DNA of 64,000 nt from Lysinibacillus xylanilyticus (GCF_001183605.1 NZ_LFXJ01000005.1:1500929-1564928); one strand, 5' to 3'. Positions 16,708 to 25,307 are shown, counted from the first letter of the stretch. Program-made: numbers and translations. Notes: generated by a model from the letters alone, not told the origin.

Positions 16708-17233
16708 TGAACGTTGCACTCCTTTCTAATTCTCGTTTTAATTGCTTTTTCCCACGATGCAAATACGTTTTAATAGTGCTAACTGGCTTTTCCATTACTC
16801 CTGAAATTTCTTTAATCGATAAATCGTGATAATAAAATAAAATAATGGCCATTTGCTGAGAATGATTCAAATTCTGAATAGCTTCCGATAAATCGATTGG
16901 ATTTGCTATAACATTTTCTTGCTCCTGTAAACGATTTAATAATTCACTTTCTTCATAAGGAATGATTTTCTGCCCTTTTTTTAGCACCCTATAGCATTCA
17001 TTTATTAAAATGCGAAACAGCCATGTGGAGAAAAATTCCGGATGCTTTAGCTGATGAACGGTTAGATAAGCTTTACATGCCGCTTCTTGAATCGCATCTA
17101 GTGCATCCTCTTTTTGGCCAACATAAGAAAGCGCAGTATAGAATAATTTTTCTTCCTCTAGAATGAGTAGTTGCTCAAATGCATCCTTATTCCCTGTAAT
17201 AGCTTGTTTGACGATTGATAAGTCATGTTCCAT
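16691..17233 (-). CDS. ECF-type RNA polymerase sigma factor
   Basis: A 180-residue sigma-70 family factor with only regions 2 and 4. Region 2 runs from about residue 10 to 80 (LFYTALSYVGQKEDALDAIQEA, then FSTWLFRILINECYR) and region 4 from about 110 to 165 (QQMAIILFYYHDLSIKEIS, then STIKTYLHRGKKQLK). ATG at 17233 follows AAAGGAGG. Downstream is its DUF4179 anti-sigma factor. A TGAAACCTTTT motif upstream (minus strand, 17285-17275) resembles an ECF -35 element, hinting at autoregulation, though a matching -10 is not clear. Confidence 0.9.
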   Translation of the reverse strand: MEHDLSIVKQAITGNKDAFEQLLILEEEKLFYTALSYVGQKEDALDAIQEAACKAYLTVHQLKHPEFFSTWLFRILINECYRVLKKGQKIIPYEESELLNRLQEQENVIANPIDLSEAIQNLNHSQQMAIILFYYHDLSIKEISGVMEKPVSTIKTYLHRGKKQLKRELERSATFNEKAI

Positions 17234-17364
17234 GCTGTTGCCTCCTTTCAATACTTAGAGTCAATATCTCTATCAAAAGGTTTCACTTTGACTAAATTCT
17301 TTTTCATTAATATAACGTGAGTTTGATTTCGAATTATTACATCAGAGGCGGTTCAATTCCTATG

Positions 17365-17418
17365 TAAAAAAACTACACCTCCAATTGTTAGATGCTGTGT
17401 CTAACAATTGGGGTGCAG
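17365..17418 (-). terminator. Rho-independent terminator
   Basis: A long stem of about 20 bp (arms 17373-17392 and 17400-17418, core CCAATTGTTAGA/TCTAACAATTGG) lies 5 bases upstream of the 17423 gene end and is followed on the minus strand by eight T residues. Confidence 0.9.
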
Positions 17419-17422
17419 TTCA

Positions 17423-17851
17423 TTATTGGGTGCTTTTTTTTACTATTTCAAGGAATTTTTCGAATGCCTGTTTATTTTGTATTTCATAAGTTTTGTTATT
17501 AAATTTTACTAGTCCGTCTTCATTGATATCAATATTATGCAAAGCGTTGTTGTGATAAATAACCAAAGAGTATCCGATCCCATAAGTAAAATTAGAGTTG
17601 CTATTTCGTTTTATTTCTAGTTTTTCTAGTGAATTTATGAAAGTTGGAAATAAAGTACTATCTTTTTTGATAGATGTAGTGTTTATCTCTGCATCTCTAT
17701 TTATGACAGTAATATTATGGGTTTCCTCTGCTAAAGAATCTGTATCGAAAAAATCTTGTACAAGATTTTTTGTTTTGTATTCATTAAAAAAATATAGTGA
17801 GACCATTGCTATTAAAAAGAAAGCTATAATAAAACTTATTTTTTCCTTCAT
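17423..17851 (-). CDS. Membrane-anchored hypothetical protein
   Basis: A 142-residue protein with one N-terminal hydrophobic helix (about residues 4-23, FIIAFFLIAMVSLYFF) preceded by MKEK, so the remainder is probably exposed outside the membrane. The exported part has short beta strands (YGIGYSLVIYHNN, HNIDINEDGLVKF) and no cysteine lipobox. Not recognised. ATG at 17851 has AGGGG nine bases upstream. Monocistronic with a strong terminator. Confidence 0.6.
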   Translation of the reverse strand: MKEKISFIIAFFLIAMVSLYFFNEYKTKNLVQDFFDTDSLAEETHNITVINRDAEINTTSIKKDSTLFPTFINSLEKLEIKRNSNSNFTYGIGYSLVIYHNNALHNIDINEDGLVKFNNKTYEIQNKQAFEKFLEIVKKSTQ

Positions 17852-18063
17852 TTTAAGCAACCCCTGATTAAAATTTTAACCTTTTTAGGGTTTTTAGTCA
17901 AAATCAGGTTGTTAAAAGGCTACTTTTTTTCCCTTTATATAGTAAAAGAGAGAAAGGAGAGTGGAACCATATAAGAAGCTGGGACAAAGCTGGTCAAAAC
18001 CATAAAAATATACATATTTCCAGCCTCTACTTCACTATTATACAAAAAGATAATACTTCTTAC

Positions 18064-18312
18064 CTAATCGTTTTTTACTCTTTGTCGAAATATAAAAATA
18101 CTGCTTATTATTCCAAGTCCACCAAATAACAAAATCCATTTTTTATTAAAAAAAAGTCCATACACCAGGATTGCACTACTAATAATTCCACTTGAAAAAG
18201 TGCTAAATACTATGGACTTTTTTTGGGGTTTAGGGAATTGAATTGAAGTCTCCAGATTTTTATTTCCCCAGTTACAAGCCACATCCATGATACTAAGTAA
18301 TTTGTCTAACAT
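18064..18312 (-). CDS. Small membrane protein, two TM segments
   Basis: An 82-residue protein of unknown function. Residues 1-35 are polar (MLDKLLSIMDVACNWGNKN), and two hydrophobic helices follow at about 36-56 and 60-76. ATG at 18312 has AGAGGG eight bases upstream; an in-frame start at 18378 would overlap the next gene. It follows a second small membrane protein gene and a TetR regulator on the same strand, with 19-base and 35-base gaps, so the three may form one operon. Confidence 0.6.
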   Translation of the reverse strand: MLDKLLSIMDVACNWGNKNLETSIQFPKPQKKSIVFSTFSSGIISSAILVYGLFFNKKWILLFGGLGIISSIFIFRQRVKND

Positions 18313-18331
18313 CTGTTTATCCCTCTTTCCC

Positions 18332-18550
18332 CTAATTTTTAAATACGATGTAAGAAAATAAAGCATTGGATAGAGCACCCAAAAAAGCTAACATTGAAAT
18401 TGATAAACAAACCATTCCAATAACCTTTTTCGTCTTGGATAATAAAATAAACCCTAAGATTAGCAGGACGATTGCTACAATGATATTAAACACGATAAAG
18501 AAAGGTGTTGTTCCTTTAAGAAAGTCTATAATACCCCAAAATAAACTCAT
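18332..18550 (-). CDS. Small membrane protein, two TM segments
   Basis: A 72-residue very hydrophobic protein with helices at about residues 18-38 and 44-68 separated by SKTKK. No family recognised. The ATG has GGGGGAG four bases upstream. It lies between a TetR-family gene and another small membrane protein gene on the same strand, and could be part of a TetR-controlled small-membrane-protein operon, possibly a minimal transporter or stress protein. That role is inference from layout only. Confidence 0.65.
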   Translation of the reverse strand: MSLFWGIIDFLKGTTPFFIVFNIIVAIVLLILGFILLSKTKKVIGMVCLSISMLAFLGALSNALFSYIVFKN

Positions 18551-18585
18551 TGCTCTCCCCCTATTGTATATTTGACATTGAGCGC

Positions 18586-19179
18586 CTACTCAAAGATACT
18601 TGCTACCAACTGCTTAGTCATAAATTGAAATGCGGCAAAATGATCACAGTCCATTGATACTCCATCTTTACTGGCAATACTAGAAAGTAGTACGCTGAAA
18701 GTCGAAAATGCTAGCTTTTCAGAAACCTTTAATTTTAGATTTCCTCGTTTGATAGCAGTTCGAAAAAGATTACTACTATCAAATGTTAGTTTTTCTTTCA
18801 TTTCCTCCGATAGTTTACTAAAAAATGATGTGAAATCGGTCGTTTTTACGTCATAAAGAAATGGTTTGCTTTCGTATTCATAGTAAAGTTGGATTATTGC
18901 TGTTTCAAAGCCGGACTTTTCAGGGCATTGTTCAATTCGCTTAATAAAATCCCCATAAATAGTTTCTTGAATGTCATACAAAACTTCAAAAAAAAGTTCT
19001 TCCTTACTTGAATATAAATTATAAAAAGTCCCCGTTGATATTTCTGCTTTTTTACAAAATGCACCAATACTCGTTTCTTTATAACCCTGAGAAATCCAAA
19101 ATGCCATACACTCATCTTTCAATTTACTTTTAATCAGAAATTTATCTTCTTCTGAAAAAACTTTTTTTCCTCTCGCCAT
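18586..19179 (-). CDS. TetR/AcrR family transcriptional regulator
   Basis: A 197-residue repressor-type regulator. The N-terminal helix-turn-helix is clear at about residues 28-58 (GYKETSIGAFCKKAEISTGTFYNLYSSKEELF). The C-terminal two thirds form the helical ligand/dimer domain, which is not specific enough to name a ligand. It is probably the first gene of an operon with two small membrane proteins. An inverted repeat directly before the gene (19199-19219) is a likely autoregulatory operator. Confidence 0.9.
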   Translation of the reverse strand: MARGKKVFSEEDKFLIKSKLKDECMAFWISQGYKETSIGAFCKKAEISTGTFYNLYSSKEELFFEVLYDIQETIYGDFIKRIEQCPEKSGFETAIIQLYYEYESKPFLYDVKTTDFTSFFSKLSEEMKEKLTFDSSNLFRTAIKRGNLKLKVSEKLAFSTFSVLLSSIASKDGVSMDCDHFAAFQFMTKQLVASIFE

Positions 19180-19198
19180 AGGTCAATATCTCCTTTAT

Positions 19199-19238
19199 GA
19201 ATATTTTACACGAATATTCACATGATATATTCACATGT
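19199..19238 (-). promoter_or_regulatory. Candidate TetR operator
   Basis: GAATATT and AATATTC (19199-19205 and 19213-19219) form a 7-bp inverted repeat with a 7-base spacer immediately upstream of the TetR ribosome binding site. Two direct TTCACATG repeats follow at 19217-19238. Position fits autorepression; binding is inferred. Confidence 0.55.
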
Positions 19239-19335
19239 TACCATCAATACCATTTCTTGACAAGGTATTTAAAAATAAGGTCTCCTTCATATGTTGGGAG
19301 GACGTTCAATCCGTCACTTAGGCTCTGCTATCTTG

Positions 19336-20393
19336 CATTTTGTTCGTTCTATCCACGACTTTGTTTGTTCTATCCACGATTTTAATTGTTCTTTCCACGA
19401 CTCTGGCTCTTCTATCCACGATTTTAATTGCTCTATCCACTTCTTTGGCTCTTCTTTCCACGATTTCGATTGTTCTTTCCACGACTTTGGCTCTTCTATC
19501 CACGATTCCGATTGTTCTTTCCACGGCTTTGGCTCTTCTATCCACGATTCCGATTGTTCTTTCCACGGCTTTGGCTCTTCTATCCACGATTTCGATTGTT
19601 CTTTCCACGGCTTTGGCTCTTCTATCCACGATTCCGATTGTTCTTTCCACGACTTTGGCTCTTCTATCCACGATTCCGATTGTTCTTTCCACGTCTTTGC
19701 CTCTTCTATCCACGATTCCGATTGTTCTTTCCACGACTCTGGCTCTTCTATTCACGATTCCGATTGTTCTTTCCACGTCTTTGCCTCTTCTATCCACGAT
19801 TTCGATTGCTCTATCCACGTCTTTGCCTCTTCTATCCACGATCCCGATTGTTCTTTCCACGATTTTGCCTCTTCTATCCACGATTCCGATTGTTCTTTCC
19901 ACGACTCTGGCTCTTCTATCCACGATTCCGATTGTTCTTTCCACGACTCTGGCTCTTCTATCCACGATTCCGATTGTTCTTTCCACGACTCTGGCTCTTC
20001 TATCCACGATTCCGATTGTTCTTTCCACGACTCTGGCTCTTCTATCCACGATTCCGATTGTTCTTTCCACGACTCTGGCTCTTCTATCCACGATTCCGAT
20101 TGTTCTTTCCACGACTCTGGCTCTTCTATCCACGATTCCGATTGTTCTTTCCACGACTCTGGCTCTTCTATCCACGATTCCGATTGTTCTTTCCACGACT
20201 CTGGCTCTTCTATCCACGATTCCGATTGTTCTTTCCACGACTCTGGCTCTTCTATCCACGATTCCGATTGTTCTTTCCACGACTTTGGCTCTTCTATCCA
20301 CGTTTCCGATTGTTCTATCCACGTCTTTGCCTCTTCTATCCACGATTCCGATTGTTCTTTCCACGGCTTTGATTGTTCTACCCACCTCTTTTG
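19336..20393. repeat. 42-bp tandem repeat array (about 25 units)
   Basis: About 1.06 kb of tandem repeats between the TetR gene start and the toast-rack lipoprotein gene terminator. Each 42-bp unit is two diverged 21-mers of pattern TCTWTCCACGAYTCYGRYTST. Roughly nine units from about 19894 to 20280 are nearly identical; the outer ones are more diverged, as expected if the array grows from its middle. The unit is a multiple of three without stops, so several frames stay open: the minus strand would encode VDRRARVVERTIGI repeats from a GTG at 20409. No ribosome binding site supports translation. Confidence 0.9.
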
Positions 20394-20420
20394 CCAATCT
20401 ATCCGTCACCTATGTTTCTA

Positions 20421-20457
20421 CAAAAAAAGTAGGCTACTTCATTTAAAGTAGCCTACT
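20421..20457 (-). terminator. Rho-independent terminator
   Basis: AGTAGGCTACTT (20428-20439) pairs with AAGTAGCCTACT (20446-20457), followed on the minus strand by TTTTTTTG. It ends the lipoprotein gene and separates it from the tandem array. Confidence 0.9.
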
Positions 20458-20467
20458 AAACTCTTCT

Positions 20468-21184
20468 TTATTTATCCAATTTAAAAGTAATGTCGCCAAC
20501 TCCGATTTCTGAGTTGATCTCTATTTTCACATCTGCTTTGTCATACGCTTCGTTTACATAAACCCCTTTGCCTTTAGAAATTAAGCCCTCTATACTTGAA
20601 GTGCCGATGCCTTCTTCCGTCGTAAGCTTTACCCCAACTTTTGATGGTAAAATGACAGTAGTTTGACCAACACCTGTTTCAATATTCGTTTCGAAGCTTT
20701 TTTTCCAATCACCACCTAAATTCACATTAAGATCGCCAACACCCGTGTCAATATTTAATTTTTCTAGCTGCAGCCCTCGTAAGTCTAATTCTGCATCTGA
20801 CGCGCCTGTTTCAATTGATAGATCCATTGGAATATCTTCATTCAATTCGATATCCCATATATTTTTTATTTTCCCAAAACGCACGCTAGTTGAACCTTTA
20901 TGGTCAATCGATACTTTTCCAGTCTTGCCGCGTAAGTCATATTTTACTTTTGGAGCCAGTTTATCAATATTGTATTGAGCACTACCTTCAACCCAATCCT
21001 TGGCACCATTTTTAACCGTGATCTCTCCAACACCAAGCTGTAATTCAACATCTAACCTCTCTGCTTTATCCTTTTCTACAAGAATCGTTTCTTCTTTGGT
21101 TTTACCTGGTATGACTGAATTGCACCCCGATAACGCAATTAATGATGCGCCTATAACCAAACCAAATCCCATAATTTTTTTCAA
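20468..21184 (-). CDS. Toast-rack (DUF2154/DUF4097-like) lipoprotein
   Basis: A 238-residue lipoprotein. The signal peptide ends in LSGC with the lipidated cysteine at residue 21. The mature part is a repetitive beta structure with repeated phrases of the type ETGVGDLNVNLGG and EIGVGDITFKL, typical of toast-rack/adhesin-like beta-solenoids related to the LiaF C-terminal and YvlB families. In Firmicutes such proteins are tied to envelope-stress systems, but no direct role can be assigned here. Monocistronic; ATG follows GGGAGGAAATT. Confidence 0.8.
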   Translation of the reverse strand: MKKIMGFGLVIGASLIALSGCNSVIPGKTKEETILVEKDKAERLDVELQLGVGEITVKNGAKDWVEGSAQYNIDKLAPKVKYDLRGKTGKVSIDHKGSTSVRFGKIKNIWDIELNEDIPMDLSIETGASDAELDLRGLQLEKLNIDTGVGDLNVNLGGDWKKSFETNIETGVGQTTVILPSKVGVKLTTEEGIGTSSIEGLISKGKGVYVNEAYDKADVKIEINSEIGVGDITFKLDK

Positions 21185-21324
21185 TGTAATTTCCTCCCGC
21201 TATATAATATTCCAATAAATTCATTATATAGGAATTTTCATAAACAAAAACGACCCTCCGCTTTAAAATCTTCTAAGACCTAAGACGTAGTGAGCACTCA
21301 TTCCATGGATATGTCAAAAATGAA

Positions 21325-21355
21325 CCCCGTATGAAAACATCATATTCATACGGGG
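21325..21355 (-). terminator. Terminator-like hairpin
   Basis: CCCCGTATGA (21325-21334) pairs with TCATACGGGG (21346-21355), just past the stop of the 21362 gene. The minus-strand tail (TTCATTTTTGAC) is moderately T-rich. Confidence 0.75.
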
Positions 21356-21361
21356 TAGCAA

Positions 21362-22246
21362 TTAATAGGTGAAAATACGTGAATCATTATAGAGAATAGA
21401 TGTATTCCCTTCATGATCCAATGCATGTATTAGCAATTGAGAAGTAGCTATTTCTGATTTTAGAGGCACTGATATTAATTGCGCATTATTCGAATCAACT
21501 GTTTTCTCAATACGCTCTGCCCCAGTGTCTATTATTAATTTTTCAATGTTATGATTGTTAAGTAATGGAATAACAATATAGTGAATGTCTTTCAAATAAA
21601 TAGCAACCATTGTATCTAATTCACTCTGGATATATTGATCCAGTGCATAGCCTTTTCCATCATGCTTGAATATTGCAATACCTTGAAAGCCATTCTCCGA
21701 AAAATAGCCAATTCTATACTGTTGTATCGTTATTGTACCATTCATTTTAACAGTATCTGGATGAAACGGGCCCAGTTCTACAGTATTTCGAATTTCTGCT
21801 TCATTCTGTACGTAAACACGATAGCCAATTCGTTCAGACATATTCCCTAAAATGGCGATAATAATGACGATACATAGTAATACTCGCCAAAACCATTTTT
21901 TCATGAATGCTAATATCGCAAAAATAAATAAGAACGCAGAACTCACTAATCCTACTCCCATCCATGGTCGTGTTAATACGCTATAGTCTTTAACCTTTCC
22001 AGTCTTTTCTGGATAGAGATTTGAATCTACAAGTGTCGACGTCGTTGAATGAATATCATTTTGGAGAAGCATCATATATAAGCCAATTAACAGACAACCC
22101 GATACGACTACAGTTAGGATAATAGGCGTTAATGGTTTTCGTCTCTTCGTTGACTGATTGATTTTTCGGAAAGTTTTCATATGACTTTTATGAGAGAATT
22201 TACTTTCCTTATAAATTTGATTGATGGCATTACGAATCTGATCCAT
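21362..22246 (-). CDS. Membrane protein, probable anti-sigma partner of ECF factor
   Basis: A 294-residue membrane protein encoded directly after an ECF sigma gene, with a 17-base overlap. The N-terminal 50 residues are cytosolic and charged (MDQIRNAINQIYKE, then KSHMKTFRKINQ). TM helices follow at about 55-75, 105-123 and 128-146, then an extracellular domain of about 145 residues. No known anti-sigma family was recognised, so the role is inferred from coupling and topology. ATG at 22246 follows GAGGG. Confidence 0.6.
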   Translation of the reverse strand: MDQIRNAINQIYKESKFSHKSHMKTFRKINQSTKRRKPLTPIILTVVVSGCLLIGLYMMLLQNDIHSTTSTLVDSNLYPEKTGKVKDYSVLTRPWMGVGLVSSAFLFIFAILAFMKKWFWRVLLCIVIIIAILGNMSERIGYRVYVQNEAEIRNTVELGPFHPDTVKMNGTITIQQYRIGYFSENGFQGIAIFKHDGKGYALDQYIQSELDTMVAIYLKDIHYIVIPLLNNHNIEKLIIDTGAERIEKTVDSNNAQLISVPLKSEIATSQLLIHALDHEGNTSILYNDSRIFTY

Positions 22247-22763
22247 ATTCGAATCCCTCCTCCAATAGCGTGATGCCAACCATTTGACGCGCTCGCCTTA
22301 AGCGAGTTTTCACCGTATTTTCTGGTAGCTTTAACAGTACTGCAATGTCCTTTAAGGAAAACTCTGCAAAGTGAAATAGTAGTAGTACATCTTTGTATTT
22401 CGTTGGAAGTTTTTCAATCGATGCCACGAGCAATGCATCCGTCTCTCCCAACACTACTTCCCTCTCAGGATTATTGGAATGGCTCTTTAATTTGTTCCAA
22501 TAATCAATGACTTGTATTTTTTTATAGCGCCAGCTTGAGAGATAACTATGGCAATTGTTAATCGCAATTCGATATAAGTAGGTTTTGACTGAAGACTCTT
22601 CTCGAAATTGCTCCATCTTTTCATAGTATTTAACAAATGTGTCTTGTACCAAATCCTCTGCCACTGTCCAATCTTGTACATATGTAAAGCATACGCGTAA
22701 TAAATAATCCCCGAACATTGCCATGGCTCTAGTTAAGTGAGCGTCTTTCTGTTCTTTTAACAT
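22230..22763 (-). CDS. ECF-type RNA polymerase sigma factor
   Basis: A 177-residue ECF sigma factor. Region 2 is at about residues 20-80 (FTYVQDWTVAEDLVQDTFVKYYE, then VKTYLYRIAINNCHSYL) and region 4 at about 115-165 (PTKYKDVLLLFHFAEFSLKDIAVLL, then NTVKTRLRRARQM). I chose the ATG at 22763, with a G-rich site 8 bases upstream; a longer frame to 22838 runs into the upstream terminator and candidate promoter. Paired with the membrane protein at 21362. Confidence 0.9.
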   Translation of the reverse strand: MLKEQKDAHLTRAMAMFGDYLLRVCFTYVQDWTVAEDLVQDTFVKYYEKMEQFREESSVKTYLYRIAINNCHSYLSSWRYKKIQVIDYWNKLKSHSNNPEREVVLGETDALLVASIEKLPTKYKDVLLLFHFAEFSLKDIAVLLKLPENTVKTRLRRARQMVGITLLEEGFEYGSDS

Positions 22764-22792
22764 TTTGCTCGCCCCCACAAAAGCATTTACAG

Positions 22793-22821
22793 TTAGACTG
22801 TTGAACAATAAAAAAGTTTCA
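22793..22821 (-). promoter_or_regulatory. Candidate ECF autoregulatory promoter
   Basis: Minus strand: -35 TGAAACTTTTTT (22821-22810) and -10 AGTCTAA (22799-22793), AAC to AGTC spacing 16 bases. This is close to the TGAAAC-N16-CGTC pattern of B. subtilis ECF promoters. The -35 element's T stretch doubles as the T tract of the terminator of the upstream SRPBCC gene. Confidence 0.6.
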
Positions 22822-22845
22822 TGAAAAAAATTTTCCATGAAACTT
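22810..22845 (-). terminator. Rho-independent terminator of SRPBCC gene
   Basis: AAGTTTCATG (22814-22823) pairs with CATGAAACTT (22836-22845), followed on the minus strand by TTTTTTATTG, 6 bases past the SRPBCC stop codon. Confidence 0.85.
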
Positions 22846-22850
22846 ACATG

Positions 22851-23234
22851 TTAAGGGGTATCTTCTCCCTCCACTAAAGCTTTTAAGTTAGCTAGAGAAG
22901 CCTCGTAGCCACTCGTATTAAAAGTGACCTTGGTGCCATTTTTTTCTTCCTCTAATACTATAGCTATCAGTGATTCTTCTATACCTAAGTAAAACGAAAA
23001 CTCTCGATTTGGCGTTACATTTTTTATCGTTAACACCATCGGTAATTTTTCGGAAAGCTGATTATGTTCATTCGGCATTATCGAGAAAATTATCTCTTCT
23101 CCAGCCTCTAATTTAGGAATTTCCCAGATTGAATCTGGGGCGTACCATTGCGTCAGCTGCTGCTCCTCTGTGACAGCTCGCCAAACTGTAGCAATACTTG
23201 CATCAATCCAAATCGAACTTTTTTCTTGGTCCAT
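22851..23234 (-). CDS. SRPBCC/AHSA1-like domain protein
   Basis: A 127-residue protein with the START/AHSA1 helix-grip fold. The opening SSIWIDASIATVWRAVTEEQQLTQWYA matches the family's first strand, helix and WF/Y-A motif; later strands carry REFSFYLG and GTKVTFNTSGYE. Such proteins bind hydrophobic ligands, and many are general stress or polyketide-cyclase-like proteins; no ligand can be named. Monocistronic: it has its own terminator, and a gene-free 180 bp separates it from the ABC genes upstream. Confidence 0.85.
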   Translation of the reverse strand: MDQEKSSIWIDASIATVWRAVTEEQQLTQWYAPDSIWEIPKLEAGEEIIFSIMPNEHNQLSEKLPMVLTIKNVTPNREFSFYLGIEESLIAIVLEEEKNGTKVTFNTSGYEASLANLKALVEGEDTP

Positions 23235-23359
23235 CTTCGCATTCCTCCGTTTGTTAAATTCACTCCTTTTTCTGTAATTTTATCCTATTATATACTTCAA
23301 TAACAATTACGACTTTAATTTTTTGTTTTTAGGTTTTGCTATCCTATTAAGAAAAAATC

Positions 23360-23402
23360 CAAATAAAAAGCGTGTTTTGATAATTACTTGATCAAAACAC
23401 GC
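23360..23402 (-). terminator. Rho-independent terminator of ABC exporter operon
   Basis: GCGTGTTTTGAT (23370-23381) pairs with ATCAAAACACGC (23391-23402), followed on the minus strand by TTTTTATTTGG, 13 bases past the permease stop. Confidence 0.9.
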
Positions 23403-23415
23403 GTATAGACTATTT

Positions 23416-24204
23416 TTATGTTCTACGCATATAAGCACGAACTGTTAGTGGCGCAAAAATCATTACAACTATCGCAGCTCCAATAAGTGAAGCTGACAAA
23501 TCCCAACCTATAGCTCCGGTATTTGTAAGTTCTCTGACGGCTGTGACAAGATGTGAAATTGGATTAATTTTCACAAACCACTGTAGGAAATTTGGCAAGG
23601 TTTCGGCTGGAACAAAAGCGTTAGAAAGAAATGTAAGTGGAAACAGTACTAGCATGGAAATTCCTTGTACACTCGAAGCTGTTCGTGCAATGACACCAAA
23701 GAAGGCAAAGATCCAGCTAATAGCCCAAGCACAGACAATAACTAAAAGCCCTGCAAGTACAACGTAACCTAATCCCCCTTCTGGTCGATACCCCATGATA
23801 TAGCCCATGGTAAAAGTAAGTACAGTAGCAATAGTGTAACGAATCGTATCCGCCAAGAGAGCTCCGGCCAGTGGTGCAATACGTGCGATAGGCAGTGATT
23901 TAAATCGATCAAACACCCCTTTATCCATATCTTCACGTAATTGGACTCCCGTAACGATTGAGGTAGTGATGACAGTCTGCACGAGAATTCCTGGAATGAT
24001 GACTGGTAAATAGTTTTGGACATTACCCGAAATGGCTCCCCCAAAAATGTAGGTGAACATGAGGGTGAAAATTATCGGCTGAAGTGTTACATCAAACAAT
24101 TGCTCAGGTGTACGTCGAATTTTTAATACACCTCGATAGGCCATCGTTAACGAATTTCTTAAAGATTGATTGAAGCTTGGCTTGTTTAGTAATTGACTTT
24201 TCAT
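23416..24204 (-). CDS. ABC-2 type exporter permease, DrrB-like
   Basis: A 262-residue integral membrane subunit of an ABC-2 exporter. Six hydrophobic segments are apparent, starting with IIFTLMFTYIFGG (about residues 43-55), and the family signature is seen in MLVLFPLTFLSNAFVP (about 186-201) and LPNFLQWFVKINPISHLV. It probably partners the ATPase encoded just upstream (ATGA overlap), giving a DrrAB-like drug or lipid exporter. The substrate is unknown. Its start codon overlaps the ATPase stop codon, so the pair is translationally coupled. Confidence 0.9.
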   Translation of the reverse strand: MKSQLLNKPSFNQSLRNSLTMAYRGVLKIRRTPEQLFDVTLQPIIFTLMFTYIFGGAISGNVQNYLPVIIPGILVQTVITTSIVTGVQLREDMDKGVFDRFKSLPIARIAPLAGALLADTIRYTIATVLTFTMGYIMGYRPEGGLGYVVLAGLLVIVCAWAISWIFAFFGVIARTASSVQGISMLVLFPLTFLSNAFVPAETLPNFLQWFVKINPISHLVTAVRELTNTGAIGWDLSASLIGAAIVVMIFAPLTVRAYMRRT

Positions 24205-25220
24205 ACTCTTTCCCCCTCTACTTGCACAGAGCCTTTGAGTTCTTGAGGAACATTCTCACCGGTAATGGTTAAGAACACTTCATCTAAGGTCGGTTTTTGT
24301 ACGCTAAACTCGTCAAGTTGTATTCCTTTTTGACGAAGTGCGATAAGTAAATCAGTAACCGTGTCAACATTTGACATCGGGGCCGTAATCTTTCCGATGC
24401 CCTGTGTTACTGTTGTTTTTACTTTAAGTATTTGTTCTACGATTTCACGAGCAACTATGATCTCCTGGGGATTTTGAATGTTCAAATGTAAAGATGATGT
24501 ACCTACAGATGCCTTTAGTTCATCGACTGTCCCCTCTGCAACAACTCGACCATGGTCAATAACGGCAAGTCGATCTGCCAGCTCATCAACCTCTTGAAGA
24601 TACTGTGTCGTTAACAGAACTGTTGATCCTGTATCTACTAATCGACGAATTGTGTCCCACATTTGATTTCGTGTTCGTGGGTCTAACCCTGTAGTCGGTT
24701 CATCTAAGAAAATCAATGGTGGCTGTGCGATAAGACTGGCAGCCAAGTCCAAACGACGGCGCATACCGCCAGAGAAATTTTTCAAGGGACGTTTGGCGGC
24801 TTCTGATAAACCGAACTCTTCCAGTAATTCAGCTGCTTTATTTCGGGCCTCAGTACGTCCCAATCCTAGCAAACGAGAGAAAATTATCAAATTTTCCGTT
24901 GCACTAAGCGACTCGTCGACCGAAGCATACTGACCAGTGACTCCGATTAATTGACGTACAATGTGCGGGTCTTTCACTATGTCATAACCGAATATTCGTG
25001 CCGACCCAGCATCTGCACGTAGTAGGGTTGCTAGCATTCTGATAGTAGTAGTCTTGCCTGCACCGTTGGGACCAAGTACGCCATAGATAGTACCAGCGCG
25101 TACGTTTAGATCGACACCATCTACTGCACGATTATCTCCAAAATGTTTGATAAGACCCCGTGCTTCAATGGCCCACTCACTATTTGCTAACGAGCTTTTC
25201 ATTCTATTCACATTACCCAT
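24201..25220 (-). CDS. ABC transporter ATP-binding protein, DrrA-like
   Basis: A 339-residue ATPase of the daunorubicin-resistance (DrrA) type. Walker A GPNGAGKTTT (about residues 54-63), Q-loop in GVTGQYASVD, signature FSGGMRRRLDLA (about 149-160), Walker B LIFLDEPTTGLDP and the H-loop (here LTTQYLQEVDELA, with Gln replacing the usual His, as in DrrA proteins) are present. The C-terminal 90 residues form the DrrA regulatory domain (LDEFSVQKPTLDEVFL). With the downstream permease it would pump a hydrophobic compound outward. Two inverted repeats upstream are candidate operators. Confidence 0.92.
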   Translation of the reverse strand: MGNVNRMKSSLANSEWAIEARGLIKHFGDNRAVDGVDLNVRAGTIYGVLGPNGAGKTTTIRMLATLLRADAGSARIFGYDIVKDPHIVRQLIGVTGQYASVDESLSATENLIIFSRLLGLGRTEARNKAAELLEEFGLSEAAKRPLKNFSGGMRRRLDLAASLIAQPPLIFLDEPTTGLDPRTRNQMWDTIRRLVDTGSTVLLTTQYLQEVDELADRLAVIDHGRVVAEGTVDELKASVGTSSLHLNIQNPQEIIVAREIVEQILKVKTTVTQGIGKITAPMSNVDTVTDLLIALRQKGIQLDEFSVQKPTLDEVFLTITGENVPQELKGSVQVEGERV

Positions 25221-25246
25221 TGTAATTCCTCCTCGCTAATTACCAT

Positions 25247-25307
25247 CGTTTCATATTTCATGAAACGGATGAAAATCACTTTTATAGATGTTATTTAATT
25301 ATCTATA
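25247..25307 (-). promoter_or_regulatory. Inverted repeats upstream of DrrAB-like operon
   Basis: CGTTTCAT-N5-ATGAAACG (25247-25267) and TATAGAT-N11-ATCTATA (25283-25307) lie within 90 bases before the ATPase start codon. Their symmetry and position suggest binding of a dimeric repressor such as TetR, but no regulator gene is adjacent. Confidence 0.5.

Noticed and set aside
15600..17300. Assigning the first ECF pair as SigV/RsiV
   Set aside because: Its anti-sigma protein is of the DUF4179/DUF5643 type and lacks the DUF3298 domain present at 29780.
19291..20451. Long open frames of 314-386 codons on both strands over the tandem array
   Set aside because: They exist because the 42-bp unit has no stop in several frames; no ribosome binding site or non-repetitive domain supports any of them.
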